From Ornithinibacillus halotolerans (lineage in GTDB: Bacteria > Bacillota > Bacilli > Bacillales > Amphibacillaceae), in the NCBI RefSeq assembly GCF_014637405.1, contig NZ_BMEY01000002.1, positions 138,030-202,029 on the forward strand: DNA of 64,000 nt. The letters are read 5' to 3'. This document shows positions 33,310 through 42,187 of this stretch, piece by piece. The notes below the pieces were generated by a model. That model was given only the letters and a program-made list of their open reading frames with translations. It made no database searches and was not told where the DNA came from. A program made the translations under genes and the position numbers. Position 1 is the stretch's first letter. Each line of letters opens with the position of its first letter.

Positions 33310-34311
33310 ATGTTTTCTAGGGATATTGGGATTGACCTTGGAACAGCTAACGTGTTGATCCATGTGAAAGGTAAAGGAATTGTATTAGATGAGCCATCGG
33401 TTGTAGCAATGGATCGTAACACTGGTCGTGTTCTTGAGGTTGGTGAAGCAGCAAGACGTATGGTTGGACGTACACCTGGAAATATTGAGGCAATACGGCC
33501 ACTTAGAGATGGGGTTATTGCTGATTTTGATGTAACCGAAGCGATGTTAAAACATTTTATTAATAAAATTAATGTTAAAGGATTTTTGTCGAAGCCGAGA
33601 ATGCTTATTTGCTGCCCAACGAACATTACGAAAGTAGAGCAAAAGGCAATAAAGGAAGCGGCAGAAAAATCTGGTGGTAAAAAAGTTTATTTAGAAGAAG
33701 AACCAAAAGTAGCAGCAATTGGTGCTGGAATGGAAATTTATCAACCAAGTGGAAATATGGTCGTTGATATTGGTGGTGGAACGACAGATGTCGCTGTTCT
33801 ATCGATGGGGGATATTGTTACCTCTGAATCGATTAAAATGGCTGGGGATAAATTTGATGCGGAAATTCTTCAATACATAAAGCGTAAATATAAACTTCTT
33901 ATCGGAGAACGTACAGCTGAAGATATTAAAGTAAATATTGCAACTGTATTCCAAGGTTCACGTGAAGAAGAAATGGATATTCGTGGTCGTGATATGGTTT
34001 CAGGTCTTCCACGTACGATTACGGTGCGCTCATCTGAAATTGAAGAAGCACTTCGTGAACCGGCATACATGATTGTACAAGGTGCGAAAACCGTTCTAGA
34101 ACGTACACCGCCTGAGTTATCTGCGGATATTATTGATCGTGGTGTCATTTTAACTGGTGGTGGAGCATTAATTCACGGAATTGATCAACTACTAGCGGAA
34201 GAATTAAAAGTACCTGTATTCCTTGCTGAAGAGCCAATGCATTGTGTGGCGAGAGGAACAGGAATTATGTTAGAAAACATTGATAAAGTAGAACGTAGAG
34301 GAATTATTTAA
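33310..34311 (+). CDS. mbl: MreB-like cell-shape protein Mbl
   Basis: A bacterial actin of 333 residues, the same length as in B. subtilis, which guides lateral wall synthesis at the membrane. Phosphate-binding loop IGIDLGTANVLI at the N-terminus, VVDIGGGTTDVAVLS near residue 155, and the ILTGGGALIHG adenosine motif near residue 280. The ATG at 33310 has GAGGAGGA upstream; the in-frame GTG at 33265 has a weaker context. A TATAAT at 33245-33250 is a possible -10 box. In place upstream of flhO as in B. subtilis. Confidence 0.96.
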   Translation: MFSRDIGIDLGTANVLIHVKGKGIVLDEPSVVAMDRNTGRVLEVGEAARRMVGRTPGNIEAIRPLRDGVIADFDVTEAMLKHFINKINVKGFLSKPRMLICCPTNITKVEQKAIKEAAEKSGGKKVYLEEEPKVAAIGAGMEIYQPSGNMVVDIGGGTTDVAVLSMGDIVTSESIKMAGDKFDAEILQYIKRKYKLLIGERTAEDIKVNIATVFQGSREEEMDIRGRDMVSGLPRTITVRSSEIEEALREPAYMIVQGAKTVLERTPPELSADIIDRGVILTGGGALIHGIDQLLAEELKVPVFLAEEPMHCVARGTGIMLENIDKVERRGII

Positions 34312-34334
34312 TTTGAAAATGGGGGCGTGATTGT

Positions 34335-35129
34335 ATGTTGCGAGGATTCTATACAGCTGCAAGTGGAATGATTTCGATGCAAAGGCAGCAGGAAGCATTG
34401 GCGAATAATATTGCGAATGCGAATACTCCTGGTTATAAGGCAGACCAAGCAACAATACGAGCGTTCCCCGAAATGCTACTCTATCAGATGGGGCCAGGAA
34501 GTACACCAGCAAAAGGGCTATCAACTGCCAATGAAATTGGTTCTATTAATACCGGTGTTTACGTGCAGGAATATGTTCCGAACTATATTCAAGGTGCACT
34601 AAAAGAAACTGGTGTTTTAACAGATGTAGCCTTAATTGATGGGGTATTCCCGGATGAGACGGGAAGTTTATTTTTCTCTGTGCAAAATGAGAACGGAGAA
34701 GTCCGTTATACGAGAAATGGTAATTTCACCGTTGATGGTGAAGGGTATCTGACAACGACACAAGGGTATTACGTGTTGGATGCAGGTGGAGATCCAATCC
34801 AGACTGGTGGAATGGAGTTTATCGTCTTAGATGATGGTACGCTGCAAGTTGGACAGCAAGCGATCCAGCTTGGAATTGCGTATACAGCTGATGCGAATCA
34901 ATTGGAAAAAGAAGGCGATGGTCTCTTTAACGGAGAAGCGGGGCAAGTCCCAGCAGGTGTTACTTTTTCTGTGAAACAAGGATTTCTTGAGCAGTCTAAC
35001 GTAGATGCCGTGCAGACGATGACCCAAATGATGGATGCATATCGTTCATTTGAATTAAATCAACGTGTATTAAAAGCATATGATGAAAGTTTAGGGAAAG
35101 CGGTCAGTGAAATAGGCCGTATTGGATAA
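34335..35129 (+). CDS. flhO: Flagellar hook-basal body protein FlhO
   Basis: A 264-residue FlgF/FlgG-type rod protein. The N-terminal motif RGFYTAASGMISMQRQQEAL with ANNIANANTPGYKA, and the C-terminal helix ending QTMTQMMDAYRSFELNQRVLK, are the two halves of the rod coiled coil; a beta-rich middle lies between. Paired with flhP 21 bases on. Confidence 0.93.
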   Translation: MLRGFYTAASGMISMQRQQEALANNIANANTPGYKADQATIRAFPEMLLYQMGPGSTPAKGLSTANEIGSINTGVYVQEYVPNYIQGALKETGVLTDVALIDGVFPDETGSLFFSVQNENGEVRYTRNGNFTVDGEGYLTTTQGYYVLDAGGDPIQTGGMEFIVLDDGTLQVGQQAIQLGIAYTADANQLEKEGDGLFNGEAGQVPAGVTFSVKQGFLEQSNVDAVQTMTQMMDAYRSFELNQRVLKAYDESLGKAVSEIGRIG

Positions 35130-35150
35130 AATTCATAAGGAGGGATCGTC

Positions 35151-35972
35151 ATGTCGAGAGCAATGATTCAAGCAGCAGTTACGATGAATCAACTTCAACA
35201 AAAGATGGACTTAATTGGAAATAACTTAGCCAATAGCCAAACAACAGGCTATAAAGCAAAAAACGCTGAGTTTGCCTCGCTTTTATTCCAACAAATTAAT
35301 AACATGAACGATCCTAACAATGATGTTGGAAGATTAACACCTGGTGGAGTTCGAGTTGGTTCAGGTGCAAAACTTGGGTCAACAAATATCGACCTGACCC
35401 CAGGGGCATTGAAAGAAACAGGACGTGCACTCGATCTTGCACTGCTGGAGCCGAATCATTTATTCCAAGTATCTGTAACCGAGAATAATGTGACGGAAAC
35501 ACGCTATACGAGAGATGGGGCTTTTTATTTAAGCCCACTGGAAAATAATCAAGTAATGCTGACGACAAGTGATGGTCATCCAGTACTTGGAGTGAATGGA
35601 CAAATTACTTTTGCAGATGGATTTGATTCACTGCATGTTGCTGATAATGGTTTCATTACTGTACAGCGTGGAAATAACACGGAAGTTGTTGGGCAATTAG
35701 CAGTTATCGAAGCAGTCCGTCCTAGAGTTCTGGAAGCAGCCGGTGCGAATCAATATCGTTTACCGAATTTAGCAGACCTTGGGTTGAACCAGGCAGATGT
35801 TATTCAAGCGGTTCCAGCTTCACTGACTAGTGGTACTCTTGAAATGTCTAACGTGAATATGGGGAAAGAACTAACCGATTTGATCACTGCACAACGGGCA
35901 TATCAGTTTAATGCTCGAACCATTTCGATGGGTGACCAAATGATGGGGTTAGTTAACCAATTGCGTACATAA
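35151..35972 (+). CDS. flhP: Flagellar hook-basal body protein FlhP
   Basis: A 273-residue second rod protein of the FlgG type. The N-terminus has MNQLQQKMDLIGNNLAN with SQTTGYKAK; the C-terminus has MSNVNMGKELTDLITAQRAYQFNAR, the standard rod motif. Strong RBS AAGGAGGG. With FlhO it forms the rod/hook junction in motile Bacillaceae. Confidence 0.93.
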   Translation: MSRAMIQAAVTMNQLQQKMDLIGNNLANSQTTGYKAKNAEFASLLFQQINNMNDPNNDVGRLTPGGVRVGSGAKLGSTNIDLTPGALKETGRALDLALLEPNHLFQVSVTENNVTETRYTRDGAFYLSPLENNQVMLTTSDGHPVLGVNGQITFADGFDSLHVADNGFITVQRGNNTEVVGQLAVIEAVRPRVLEAAGANQYRLPNLADLGLNQADVIQAVPASLTSGTLEMSNVNMGKELTDLITAQRAYQFNARTISMGDQMMGLVNQLRT

Positions 35973-36054
35973 TGGTAAAAGGTAATTGACGGATGCATTT
36001 CGATAAATTATAGTAGAAACAGAAACGAATGTATGGAAATAGGTGAACGATGTT

Positions 36055-36579
36055 ATGTCCACGACAAACCAATACACAAAAACGAACGAAGAAACGGTTC
36101 CAACGGAGGAACGTATCAATAATACACCTGAAAATAAACAGGTAGAAGTTGAAGTGAAGAAAGCTATTAGCCCCGTGCCAAAATTGAAAAAAGACGAGGA
36201 AAAACGTTCGGTGAAAGAAGAGTCCTTAGAAAAGGAAACAGCAAGTGAAACACCAAAAACTACACCGGAAGTTTCTGAAGAAAAACAACGCCGCAGAAAA
36301 AGGTCCGAGCAAGCTGAATTGGAAATGACTGAGTCCATGAAGCTGACGAGAAGACAACAAAAGAAAAAGCAAAAAGCAGAAAAGCGGAAAAATAAAAAGC
36401 CTAGATTACGAATTTTTCCAATCTGGCTACGTATTATCGTTGTTAGTGCCCTGTCTATTGCGGCATTAGCACTTGGGTTAATGTTTGGTTTTGGTGGACT
36501 AGGTGATGGCGAACCACGTGATGCACTCGAATGGGAAACGTGGCAACATGTTATTGATATTATATTTAAAGAGAGATAA
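36055..36579 (+). CDS. EpuA-like membrane protein (annotated in databases as RNA polymerase beta-associated)
   Basis: About 174 residues. The first two thirds are highly charged, low-complexity Lys/Glu/Thr sequence, probably disordered and cytoplasmic. The C-terminal 55 residues hold IFPIWLRIIVVSALSIAALA and GLMFGFGGLGDG, a single TM helix, then EWETWQHVIDIIF. This ending is typical of the EpuA family, often called DNA-directed RNA polymerase subunit beta in annotation because of its neighbourhood; the true role is unclear. ATG 36055 is preferred over GTG 36043. Confidence 0.75.
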   Translation: MSTTNQYTKTNEETVPTEERINNTPENKQVEVEVKKAISPVPKLKKDEEKRSVKEESLEKETASETPKTTPEVSEEKQRRRKRSEQAELEMTESMKLTRRQQKKKQKAEKRKNKKPRLRIFPIWLRIIVVSALSIAALALGLMFGFGGLGDGEPRDALEWETWQHVIDIIFKER

Positions 36580-36612
36580 ACCTGTTGTTCTGAAAAGAAG
36601 GCGGGTTTTTTA
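36578..36612 (+). terminator. Weak terminator after the EpuA-like gene
   Basis: AAACCTG pairs with CGGGTTT with one G-U pair, over a loop of about 17 bases, followed by TTTTAT. Confidence 0.5.
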
Positions 36613-36711
36613 TTTGACTATAAATTTATATCAGATATTAAGAGCAAATACTAATATGTAACGCTATTTTCTGATATAATAAAAAAATAAAAGAAAAAGG
36701 AGTGTATACTC

Positions 36712-37131
36712 TTGGATATCAATGAAATTAAAAGTACAATTCCTCACCGTTACCCATTTCTATTAGTGGACAAAGTATTAGAAATGGATGAAGGTAAGCG
36801 TGTTGTTGGGCTGAAAAACGTATCTGCCAATGAACCGTTCTTCCAAGGGCATTTTCCAGAATATCCGGTCATGCCAGGAGTGTTAATTGTAGAAGCATTA
36901 GCACAAACTGGTGCCATTGCGATGCTTGGAAAAGAAGAAAACAAAGGGAAGATTGGCTTTTTAGCTGGTATTGATAAATGCCGATTTAAGCGCCAAGTAA
37001 AACCAGGAGATCAATTAAAGCTAGAAGTAGAAATCATCCGAGTAAAAGGTCCTGTTGGTAAAGGAAAAGGAATCGCTACCGTAGATGGTGAACTAGCTTG
37101 TGAAGCAGAAATTACTTTTGCGATAAAATAA
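36712..37131 (+). CDS. fabZ: 3-hydroxyacyl-ACP dehydratase FabZ
   Basis: A hot-dog-fold dehydratase of fatty-acid elongation, 139 residues. Catalytic His47 ([14 protein letters not shown]) and Glu61 ([10 protein letters not shown]) are present, and [11 protein letters not shown] opens the domain. The start is TTG 36712 after AAAAAGGAGTG. TATAAT just upstream (GATATAATAAAA) is a likely -10 box. Monocistronic with its own terminator. Confidence 0.96.
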   Translation: MDINEIKSTIPHRYPFLLVDKVLEMDEGKRVVGLKNVSANEPFFQGHFPEYPVMPGVLIVEALAQTGAIAMLGKEENKGKIGFLAGIDKCRFKRQVKPGDQLKLEVEIIRVKGPVGKGKGIATVDGELACEAEITFAIK

Positions 37132-37143
37132 TGAATGACAAAT

Positions 37144-37174
37144 ATGCTGCCATGATAAATGGTGGCATTTTTTT
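37144..37174 (+). terminator. Terminator after fabZ
   Basis: ATGCTGCCAT pairs with ATGGTGGCAT with one G-U pair, followed by seven T. Confidence 0.9.
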
Positions 37175-37365
37175 GTTGCATGAGCGTAAATCTATTTCAC
37201 TACACCTTATAAATTATCCACGAACATATTAAAATTATCCCTTCCAGAATCATCCAATACCGTCTCCATCTTATCCCAAAACAATTTTCTACAAAAAATT
37301 AGTATTACATGGATTACAAACGGGTAAGCTAATTGCGAAATATATTATTTTAAGGAGGATTTCTT

Positions 37366-37656
37366 ATGAATAAGAAATGGCTTATAAAGATTGGTACATC
37401 CGTACTTGCCTTATCACTAATGGCAGCTTGTGGAGACGATGATCAAGAAGATCCGATCGAAGACCCAGCTGGTGATGAAGCGCCATTAAATCAAGAAGAT
37501 GATAATGGTGTGGAAAACGATTTAGAAAACGGAAATAATGGTGATGATGGGCTAATGGATGACCTTGAAGAGGATCTAGAAGATGATCTAGATGATGACG
37601 ATGGAAATGATGCCGATAATAATGATGGATTAATGGATGACGAAGATAACAAATAA
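37366..37656 (+). CDS. Small acidic lipoprotein, low complexity
   Basis: A 96-residue protein I do not recognise. A lipobox (LMAAC, Cys22) marks it as a lipoprotein. Everything after is dominated by Asp, Asn and Glu, with a repeated GLMDD motif, so the net charge is strongly negative and the chain is probably disordered outside the membrane. It could bind cations, but there is no EF-hand. ATG after a strong AAGGAGG; terminator follows. Confidence 0.75.
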   Translation: MNKKWLIKIGTSVLALSLMAACGDDDQEDPIEDPAGDEAPLNQEDDNGVENDLENGNNGDDGLMDDLEEDLEDDLDDDDGNDADNNDGLMDDEDNK

Positions 37657-37670
37657 TAAAGAAGAATGGC

Positions 37671-37699
37671 CCCCCTGTAATATAACAGGGGATTTTTTT
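37671..37699 (+). terminator. Terminator after the acidic lipoprotein gene
   Basis: CCCCTGT pairs with ACAGGGG, followed by seven T. Confidence 0.9.
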
Positions 37700-37859
37700 A
37701 TAAGTAGGGATGTTCCATGAAATGAGTTGAAAATTGTCGAATTGCAATTTTAACCTTATAATTACTTTTAAACGAATCGCCATTCTATCGTATAAGAACG
37801 AACAGAAGAGCGAAAGTTAGATGTAATGAGTTTTATAATAAAAGGAATGGTGAGACAAC

Positions 37860-39173
37860 TTGGACATCCCACTGGTATCGATCAGTATTGTTCTTATTTT
37901 AATTATAGCGAATGGTATTTTTGCCATGACAGAAATTGCAATTGTCACCTCGAGAAAAGGTCGATTAGAAAAGATTGCTGAGAATGGAGATAATCGTGCT
38001 ACGTTTGCTTTAAAACTTGCAGAAGAGCCAAATCAACTTTTATCAACGATCCAAATCGGTATAACGTTAATTGGGGTTGTAACTGGTGCATTTGGTGGTG
38101 CGACCATTGCGAGTGATTTAACCCCTGTTATTGCAAAAATAGAAATACTTGCTCCATTTAGTTCGCAAATTAGTTTATTTATTGTCATTGCAATGACGAC
38201 GTATTTATCATTAATTATTGGTGAGTTAGTTCCGAAACGAATCGGGTTAAATGATCCGGAAAAAACGGCGCTAAAAGTAGCAAAACCGATGTACTATTTC
38301 TCCAAAGTAGGAAAGCCACTTATCTGGGTATTAAGTAAATCAACTGAATTTGTTCTGAAACTATTTGGAATTAAGAAAAGCAACGAACCAGATGTGACAG
38401 AAGAGGAGATAACTCAACTAATTGAACAAGGTGTATACAGTGGGGTTGTGGATGAAATAGAACATGAGATGGTCGAGCAGATTTTTTATATGGGAGACCA
38501 ACGATTAGGAGATATTTTAACACCACGAACGTATTTAGAGTGGATTGACTTAGAAGATCCACTGGAAGAAAATTTACAGTTGATGAGCGAAAGTATTCAT
38601 TCTGCATTTCCGGTTGGAGCAGGGAGTCTCGATAATTTTCGTGGCATTATTCATAAGAAAAATGTTTTTACTAGACTCATTAAAGGTGAGTCATTCCAAT
38701 TAAATGATTGTGTGGAAAAAGCGCTCGTGTTACCAGAAGCAATGATGGCGTTTCAAGCGTTAGAGAAAGTAAAGGATTCTGGTATGCATCAAGCAGTCGT
38801 TATCGATGAATATGGTGGAATTGAAGGATTTGTAACGTTACATGACTTTATTGAAAGTATCGTAGGGGAAATGCCATCACTAGAAGATATTGACCCACAA
38901 ATCGTGCAACGAGATGATAACTCTTGGTTAGCCGACGGATTAATTGGAGTAGAAACGTTTAAACGATATTTTGATATTGATGAATTAGAAGAATTAAGAA
39001 GTGAAGCACATACACTTGGTGGATACATTACGACCTATTTAGGAGATATTCCAAAAGTCGGTGATAAGATCCTAATAGAAGAATTCATTGTTGAAGTCGT
39101 AGACATGGACCGTGTCCGTGTGGATAAAGTAATGATTACAAGAGAAGTGAAAGAGGAAGAGGAGAAGGAGTAA
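37860..39173 (+). CDS. CNNM/CBS/CorC-HlyC-domain membrane protein (hemolysin-like family)
   Basis: 437 residues: an N-terminal CNNM membrane domain (TM helices about residues 1-25, 55-80, 95-120), then two CBS domains (about 200-330) and a C-terminal CorC_HlyC domain (DNSWLADGLIGVETFKRYF). Family members act in Mg2+ (or Co2+) efflux or homeostasis; the name hemolysin is historical. The start is TTG 37860, with GGAATGGTGAG upstream; no better in-frame codon is near. Confidence 0.9.
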   Translation: MDIPLVSISIVLILIIANGIFAMTEIAIVTSRKGRLEKIAENGDNRATFALKLAEEPNQLLSTIQIGITLIGVVTGAFGGATIASDLTPVIAKIEILAPFSSQISLFIVIAMTTYLSLIIGELVPKRIGLNDPEKTALKVAKPMYYFSKVGKPLIWVLSKSTEFVLKLFGIKKSNEPDVTEEEITQLIEQGVYSGVVDEIEHEMVEQIFYMGDQRLGDILTPRTYLEWIDLEDPLEENLQLMSESIHSAFPVGAGSLDNFRGIIHKKNVFTRLIKGESFQLNDCVEKALVLPEAMMAFQALEKVKDSGMHQAVVIDEYGGIEGFVTLHDFIESIVGEMPSLEDIDPQIVQRDDNSWLADGLIGVETFKRYFDIDELEELRSEAHTLGGYITTYLGDIPKVGDKILIEEFIVEVVDMDRVRVDKVMITREVKEEEEKE

Positions 39174-39200
39174 ACAAGCTCCTTTCCTTCACCTGATGGA

Positions 39201-39653
39201 CTATAATTGTGTCCGTTTCTTTTTCCCAGTTGTTTTTATAATAATTTGATTAATGACTTCCGAAAACATAAGCCCCATCGCAATGCCTCCTGCAAGTAAC
39301 ATGACTTTCGCAGAGTACTGAACCGCGTTTATATAATCATGTTGAACAAAACTCCGCATCGCATTATATGCCATTCCACCAGGTACGAGTGGAATAATTC
39401 CCGACACATTAAAAATGATAATTGGTGTTTTATATCGTTTAGAAAAGAAACGACTAATGATAGCTACTAGCATGGCTGCAAGTATCGTTGCTGGAACGGA
39501 ATCCATTCCTTCTTGCACAAGCAAAAAGTAGACAATCCACCCAGCCATTCCATTAAATCCACATTGGATAAGTACATTTTTTGGTGCATTGAATAAAATA
39601 CCGAAAGCTGCTGACGCGATAAAACTAGTAACGAGCTGAGCGGCAATCTCCAT
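39201..39653 (-). CDS. Threonine/serine exporter small subunit (YjjB/ThrE_2-like)
   Basis: About 150 residues with four to five TM helices. The G-rich IPLVPGGMAYNAM motif near residue 95 is typical of the ThrE_2/DUF3815 family, the partner of YjjP-type proteins in threonine or serine export. ATG 39653 is preferred, as GGAGG lies 8 bases upstream; the in-frame TTG at 39668 overlaps it. Its usual partner is not adjacent but 3.6 kb away at 43240-43983. Confidence 0.85.
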   Translation of the reverse strand: MEIAAQLVTSFIASAAFGILFNAPKNVLIQCGFNGMAGWIVYFLLVQEGMDSVPATILAAMLVAIISRFFSKRYKTPIIIFNVSGIIPLVPGGMAYNAMRSFVQHDYINAVQYSAKVMLLAGGIAMGLMFSEVINQIIIKTTGKKKRTQL

Positions 39654-39845
39654 GTCGAAAACCTCCAATTCACGTTCACCATTAATGAATCCTATTGTAT
39701 ACGAAATCTATCGACTCCTGCAATTGCAAATCAGTTTTTCATGACAAAATAGGCTAAATCCGAATATTCTTACCAAATACTGGAATATAGTTCCTTTTTT
39801 GATATTTCGAATAACGAAATAAAGCCGAAAAATTACGAAAACTGT

Positions 39846-39873
39846 TTGAAATAAAATGCCTTTATACTATAAT
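39846..39873 (+). promoter_or_regulatory. Putative promoter of the PAS-GGDEF-EAL gene
   Basis: TTGAAA (39846-39851), 16-base gap, TATAAT (39868-39873), 50 bases upstream of the start codon. The AT-rich region upstream is rich in TTTTT/AATA tracts. Confidence 0.5.
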
Positions 39874-39922
39874 TTAGATAGAAATGTATACTCTTTCATT
39901 TACTGTTCAAAGGAGAGCTATC

Positions 39923-42103
39923 ATGGTTAAGACCGAAACGAATCTATTAAGATTGCTTTTTCAGCAGAATAGCTCCAGAAACGACATTAGTCGCGACGAT
40001 GCTATGAATCTATTGAATTATTACGCGTCACTAGGCAATAACACTCCGCATATTCTCATCGTGTTGTCTCTAGAGGGAGAACGATTAGCAACAAACACAA
40101 CGCGACTTCATGCGATGGCAGATTTTTCGAATCTAGTAGAGTTAAAAGAAATCGTACATAAAAATTCATATGATAACATACAAAAAGCATTTCAAAAGAG
40201 TGTCCAAGGAAGCCAAGCCCACTGTGAGGTTGAATTTATTCATAACAAAACATATGTTAATATGCAGTTTATCCCAATAAAAGGGGAACATGAGCAAGTC
40301 AATGGGGTTGGGCTAATTATTCAGGATCAGACGATTCAAAGATTAGAACAATTAGCAATGAAAAGTGAAAACAAAGGATTTAAATTAATCTTTGATCATT
40401 TACATATTGGTGTTTGGGTAAGTGAAGTGAAAAGTGGCAAGCTCGTGTATGCTTCTAAGGGATTAGCAGACCTCTATGAATATCCATTTGAAACTTTTCA
40501 CGAAGATCAGCTAGACATTAAACAAGTTATTAATCAATTCGTACATCAAGAAGATCGAAAAACAGTCTTAAAATCTGCAGTAGAAGCATTAAATAAATTG
40601 GAGCCAGTCTATATTCGCTACCGAATTACGTGCAACAATGGAACAGTTAAATGGCTGACATGCCACACCGCACCATACACAGATGAACATGGGGAAATTA
40701 CCCATATTTTTGGTATGCAAACAGAGATTACTGATGAAGTAATGATGCAAGAGCAACTGAAGTATTCTGCTAACCATGATATTTTAACGACATTACCGAA
40801 TCAACGAAGCTTAGATGAAAAGTTAGCTCATCTTTTCCGAGAGAAAAATCGTTTTGCATTACTGTTCTTAAATTTAGATCGTTTTTCCGTTATCAATGGT
40901 TCATTAGGGTATCAAGTAGGAGATGAAGTTTTAAAAACGATTGCAACAAGACTATCATTGATTCTACCTGATAATAGCTTTATTGCCCGGTTACGAAGCA
41001 ATGATTTTATCATTCTTCTAGAAGATTATGAATCAAAAGATGCCATTATTTCGATAACAGAGAATTTAATTCATGATATTAAACAACCGTTACTAATTGA
41101 TGAATACGAAATTAATATGACGACAAGTGTCGGAGTAAGTCTTTATCCAGAAGACGGGGATACCCGTGAAGTATTAATGGAAAAGGCACACACCGCATTA
41201 AGTCATGCGAAAAAAATTGGAAGAAATACATTCCGATTATACTCCTATTCCAAAGATACAGCCTTTCAACGGAAACTAGCACTTGAAAAAGATATGATAG
41301 CCGCATTGGAAAAGGAAGAATTTGAATTATATTACCAGCCACTTGTTGAAACAAAAACAGGAACCATCGTTGGTGCCGAGGCACTAATTCGCTGGAACCA
41401 TAAAGAATGGGGCTTAATTTCGCCAGGGGAGTTCATCCCAATCGCGGAAGAAAATCACCTCATTAGTGAAATCAGTGATTGGGTCGTCCAAAAAGCATGC
41501 TGGCAAATAAGACAATGGTTAGATAAAGGATTAAACATAGCAACTGTTTCAGTTAATATCTCTCCAATTCGGTTAATGAAAAAGGGATTTACCGAATATG
41601 TGAAACGACAATTGGACCGATTCCATGTTTCCGCTAACTACTTAGGGGTTGAGATCACAGAAGGCTCTTTATTAAAAAGTGAAAAAGGTGTCCTCACCAC
41701 ATTAGCCGAATTGAAAGAGCTTGGGGTACGTGTCGCAATTGATGATTTTGGAACAGGCTTTGCTTCATTAAATTATTTACGTGAGTACCAAGCAGATACA
41801 TTAAAAATTGATCAAGTATTCATTCAAAGTCGAGATGGTCAAGTGGAAAAAGATAATATCATTGTTGGTTCCGTCATGGAAATGGCAAAAGGACTAAGGA
41901 TGAAAATCATCGCAGAAGGGGTAGAAGAATACGGCCAATACCGTTTCTTAAGAAACCGCCACTGTGACTTTATCCAAGGATACTTATTCTCTAAACCAGT
42001 TCCAGTTGCTGACTTTGAGAAATTACTTGTAACAGGTGTACTAGAGCCAGATCCAGTGAAGGTCGAGCAAGATCGGTTAATCAAAGGAAATAAAGTGAAA
42101 TAA
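39923..42103 (+). CDS. PAS-GGDEF-EAL protein, probable cyclic-di-GMP phosphodiesterase
   Basis: About 726 residues, with no TM segments. PAS-like regions cover roughly 20-270. The GGDEF domain (about 285-440) is degenerate: the signature position reads RSNDF at residues 358-362, so no diguanylate cyclase activity is expected. The EAL domain (about 455-700) keeps EAL (Glu486), the DDFGTGFASL metal site, a KIDQVFI lysine and IIAEGVE, so it should hydrolyse c-di-GMP. ATG 39923 follows AAAGGAG; an upstream in-frame ATG at 39884 has none. It divides the exporter pair. Confidence 0.9.
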   Translation: MVKTETNLLRLLFQQNSSRNDISRDDAMNLLNYYASLGNNTPHILIVLSLEGERLATNTTRLHAMADFSNLVELKEIVHKNSYDNIQKAFQKSVQGSQAHCEVEFIHNKTYVNMQFIPIKGEHEQVNGVGLIIQDQTIQRLEQLAMKSENKGFKLIFDHLHIGVWVSEVKSGKLVYASKGLADLYEYPFETFHEDQLDIKQVINQFVHQEDRKTVLKSAVEALNKLEPVYIRYRITCNNGTVKWLTCHTAPYTDEHGEITHIFGMQTEITDEVMMQEQLKYSANHDILTTLPNQRSLDEKLAHLFREKNRFALLFLNLDRFSVINGSLGYQVGDEVLKTIATRLSLILPDNSFIARLRSNDFIILLEDYESKDAIISITENLIHDIKQPLLIDEYEINMTTSVGVSLYPEDGDTREVLMEKAHTALSHAKKIGRNTFRLYSYSKDTAFQRKLALEKDMIAALEKEEFELYYQPLVETKTGTIVGAEALIRWNHKEWGLISPGEFIPIAEENHLISEISDWVVQKACWQIRQWLDKGLNIATVSVNISPIRLMKKGFTEYVKRQLDRFHVSANYLGVEITEGSLLKSEKGVLTTLAELKELGVRVAIDDFGTGFASLNYLREYQADTLKIDQVFIQSRDGQVEKDNIIVGSVMEMAKGLRMKIIAEGVEEYGQYRFLRNRHCDFIQGYLFSKPVPVADFEKLLVTGVLEPDPVKVEQDRLIKGNKVK

Positions 42104-42104
42104 A

Positions 42105-42138
42105 GGAGAAATCCCAAGGGAAGGGGTTTCTCTTTTTT
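42105..42138 (+). terminator. Terminator after the GGDEF-EAL gene
   Basis: GAGAAATCCC pairs with GGGGTTTCTC, followed by seven T. Confidence 0.85.
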
Positions 42139-42187
42139 TGTTGGGTGTGGCTGGGGGCGAGGGAAGAGCGTGGATGTTGCTGATTGA

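Noticed and set aside
36641-36657. FapR operator before fabZ
   Set aside because: Only one half-site (TACTAAT at 36649-36655) is good; the other half is degenerate.
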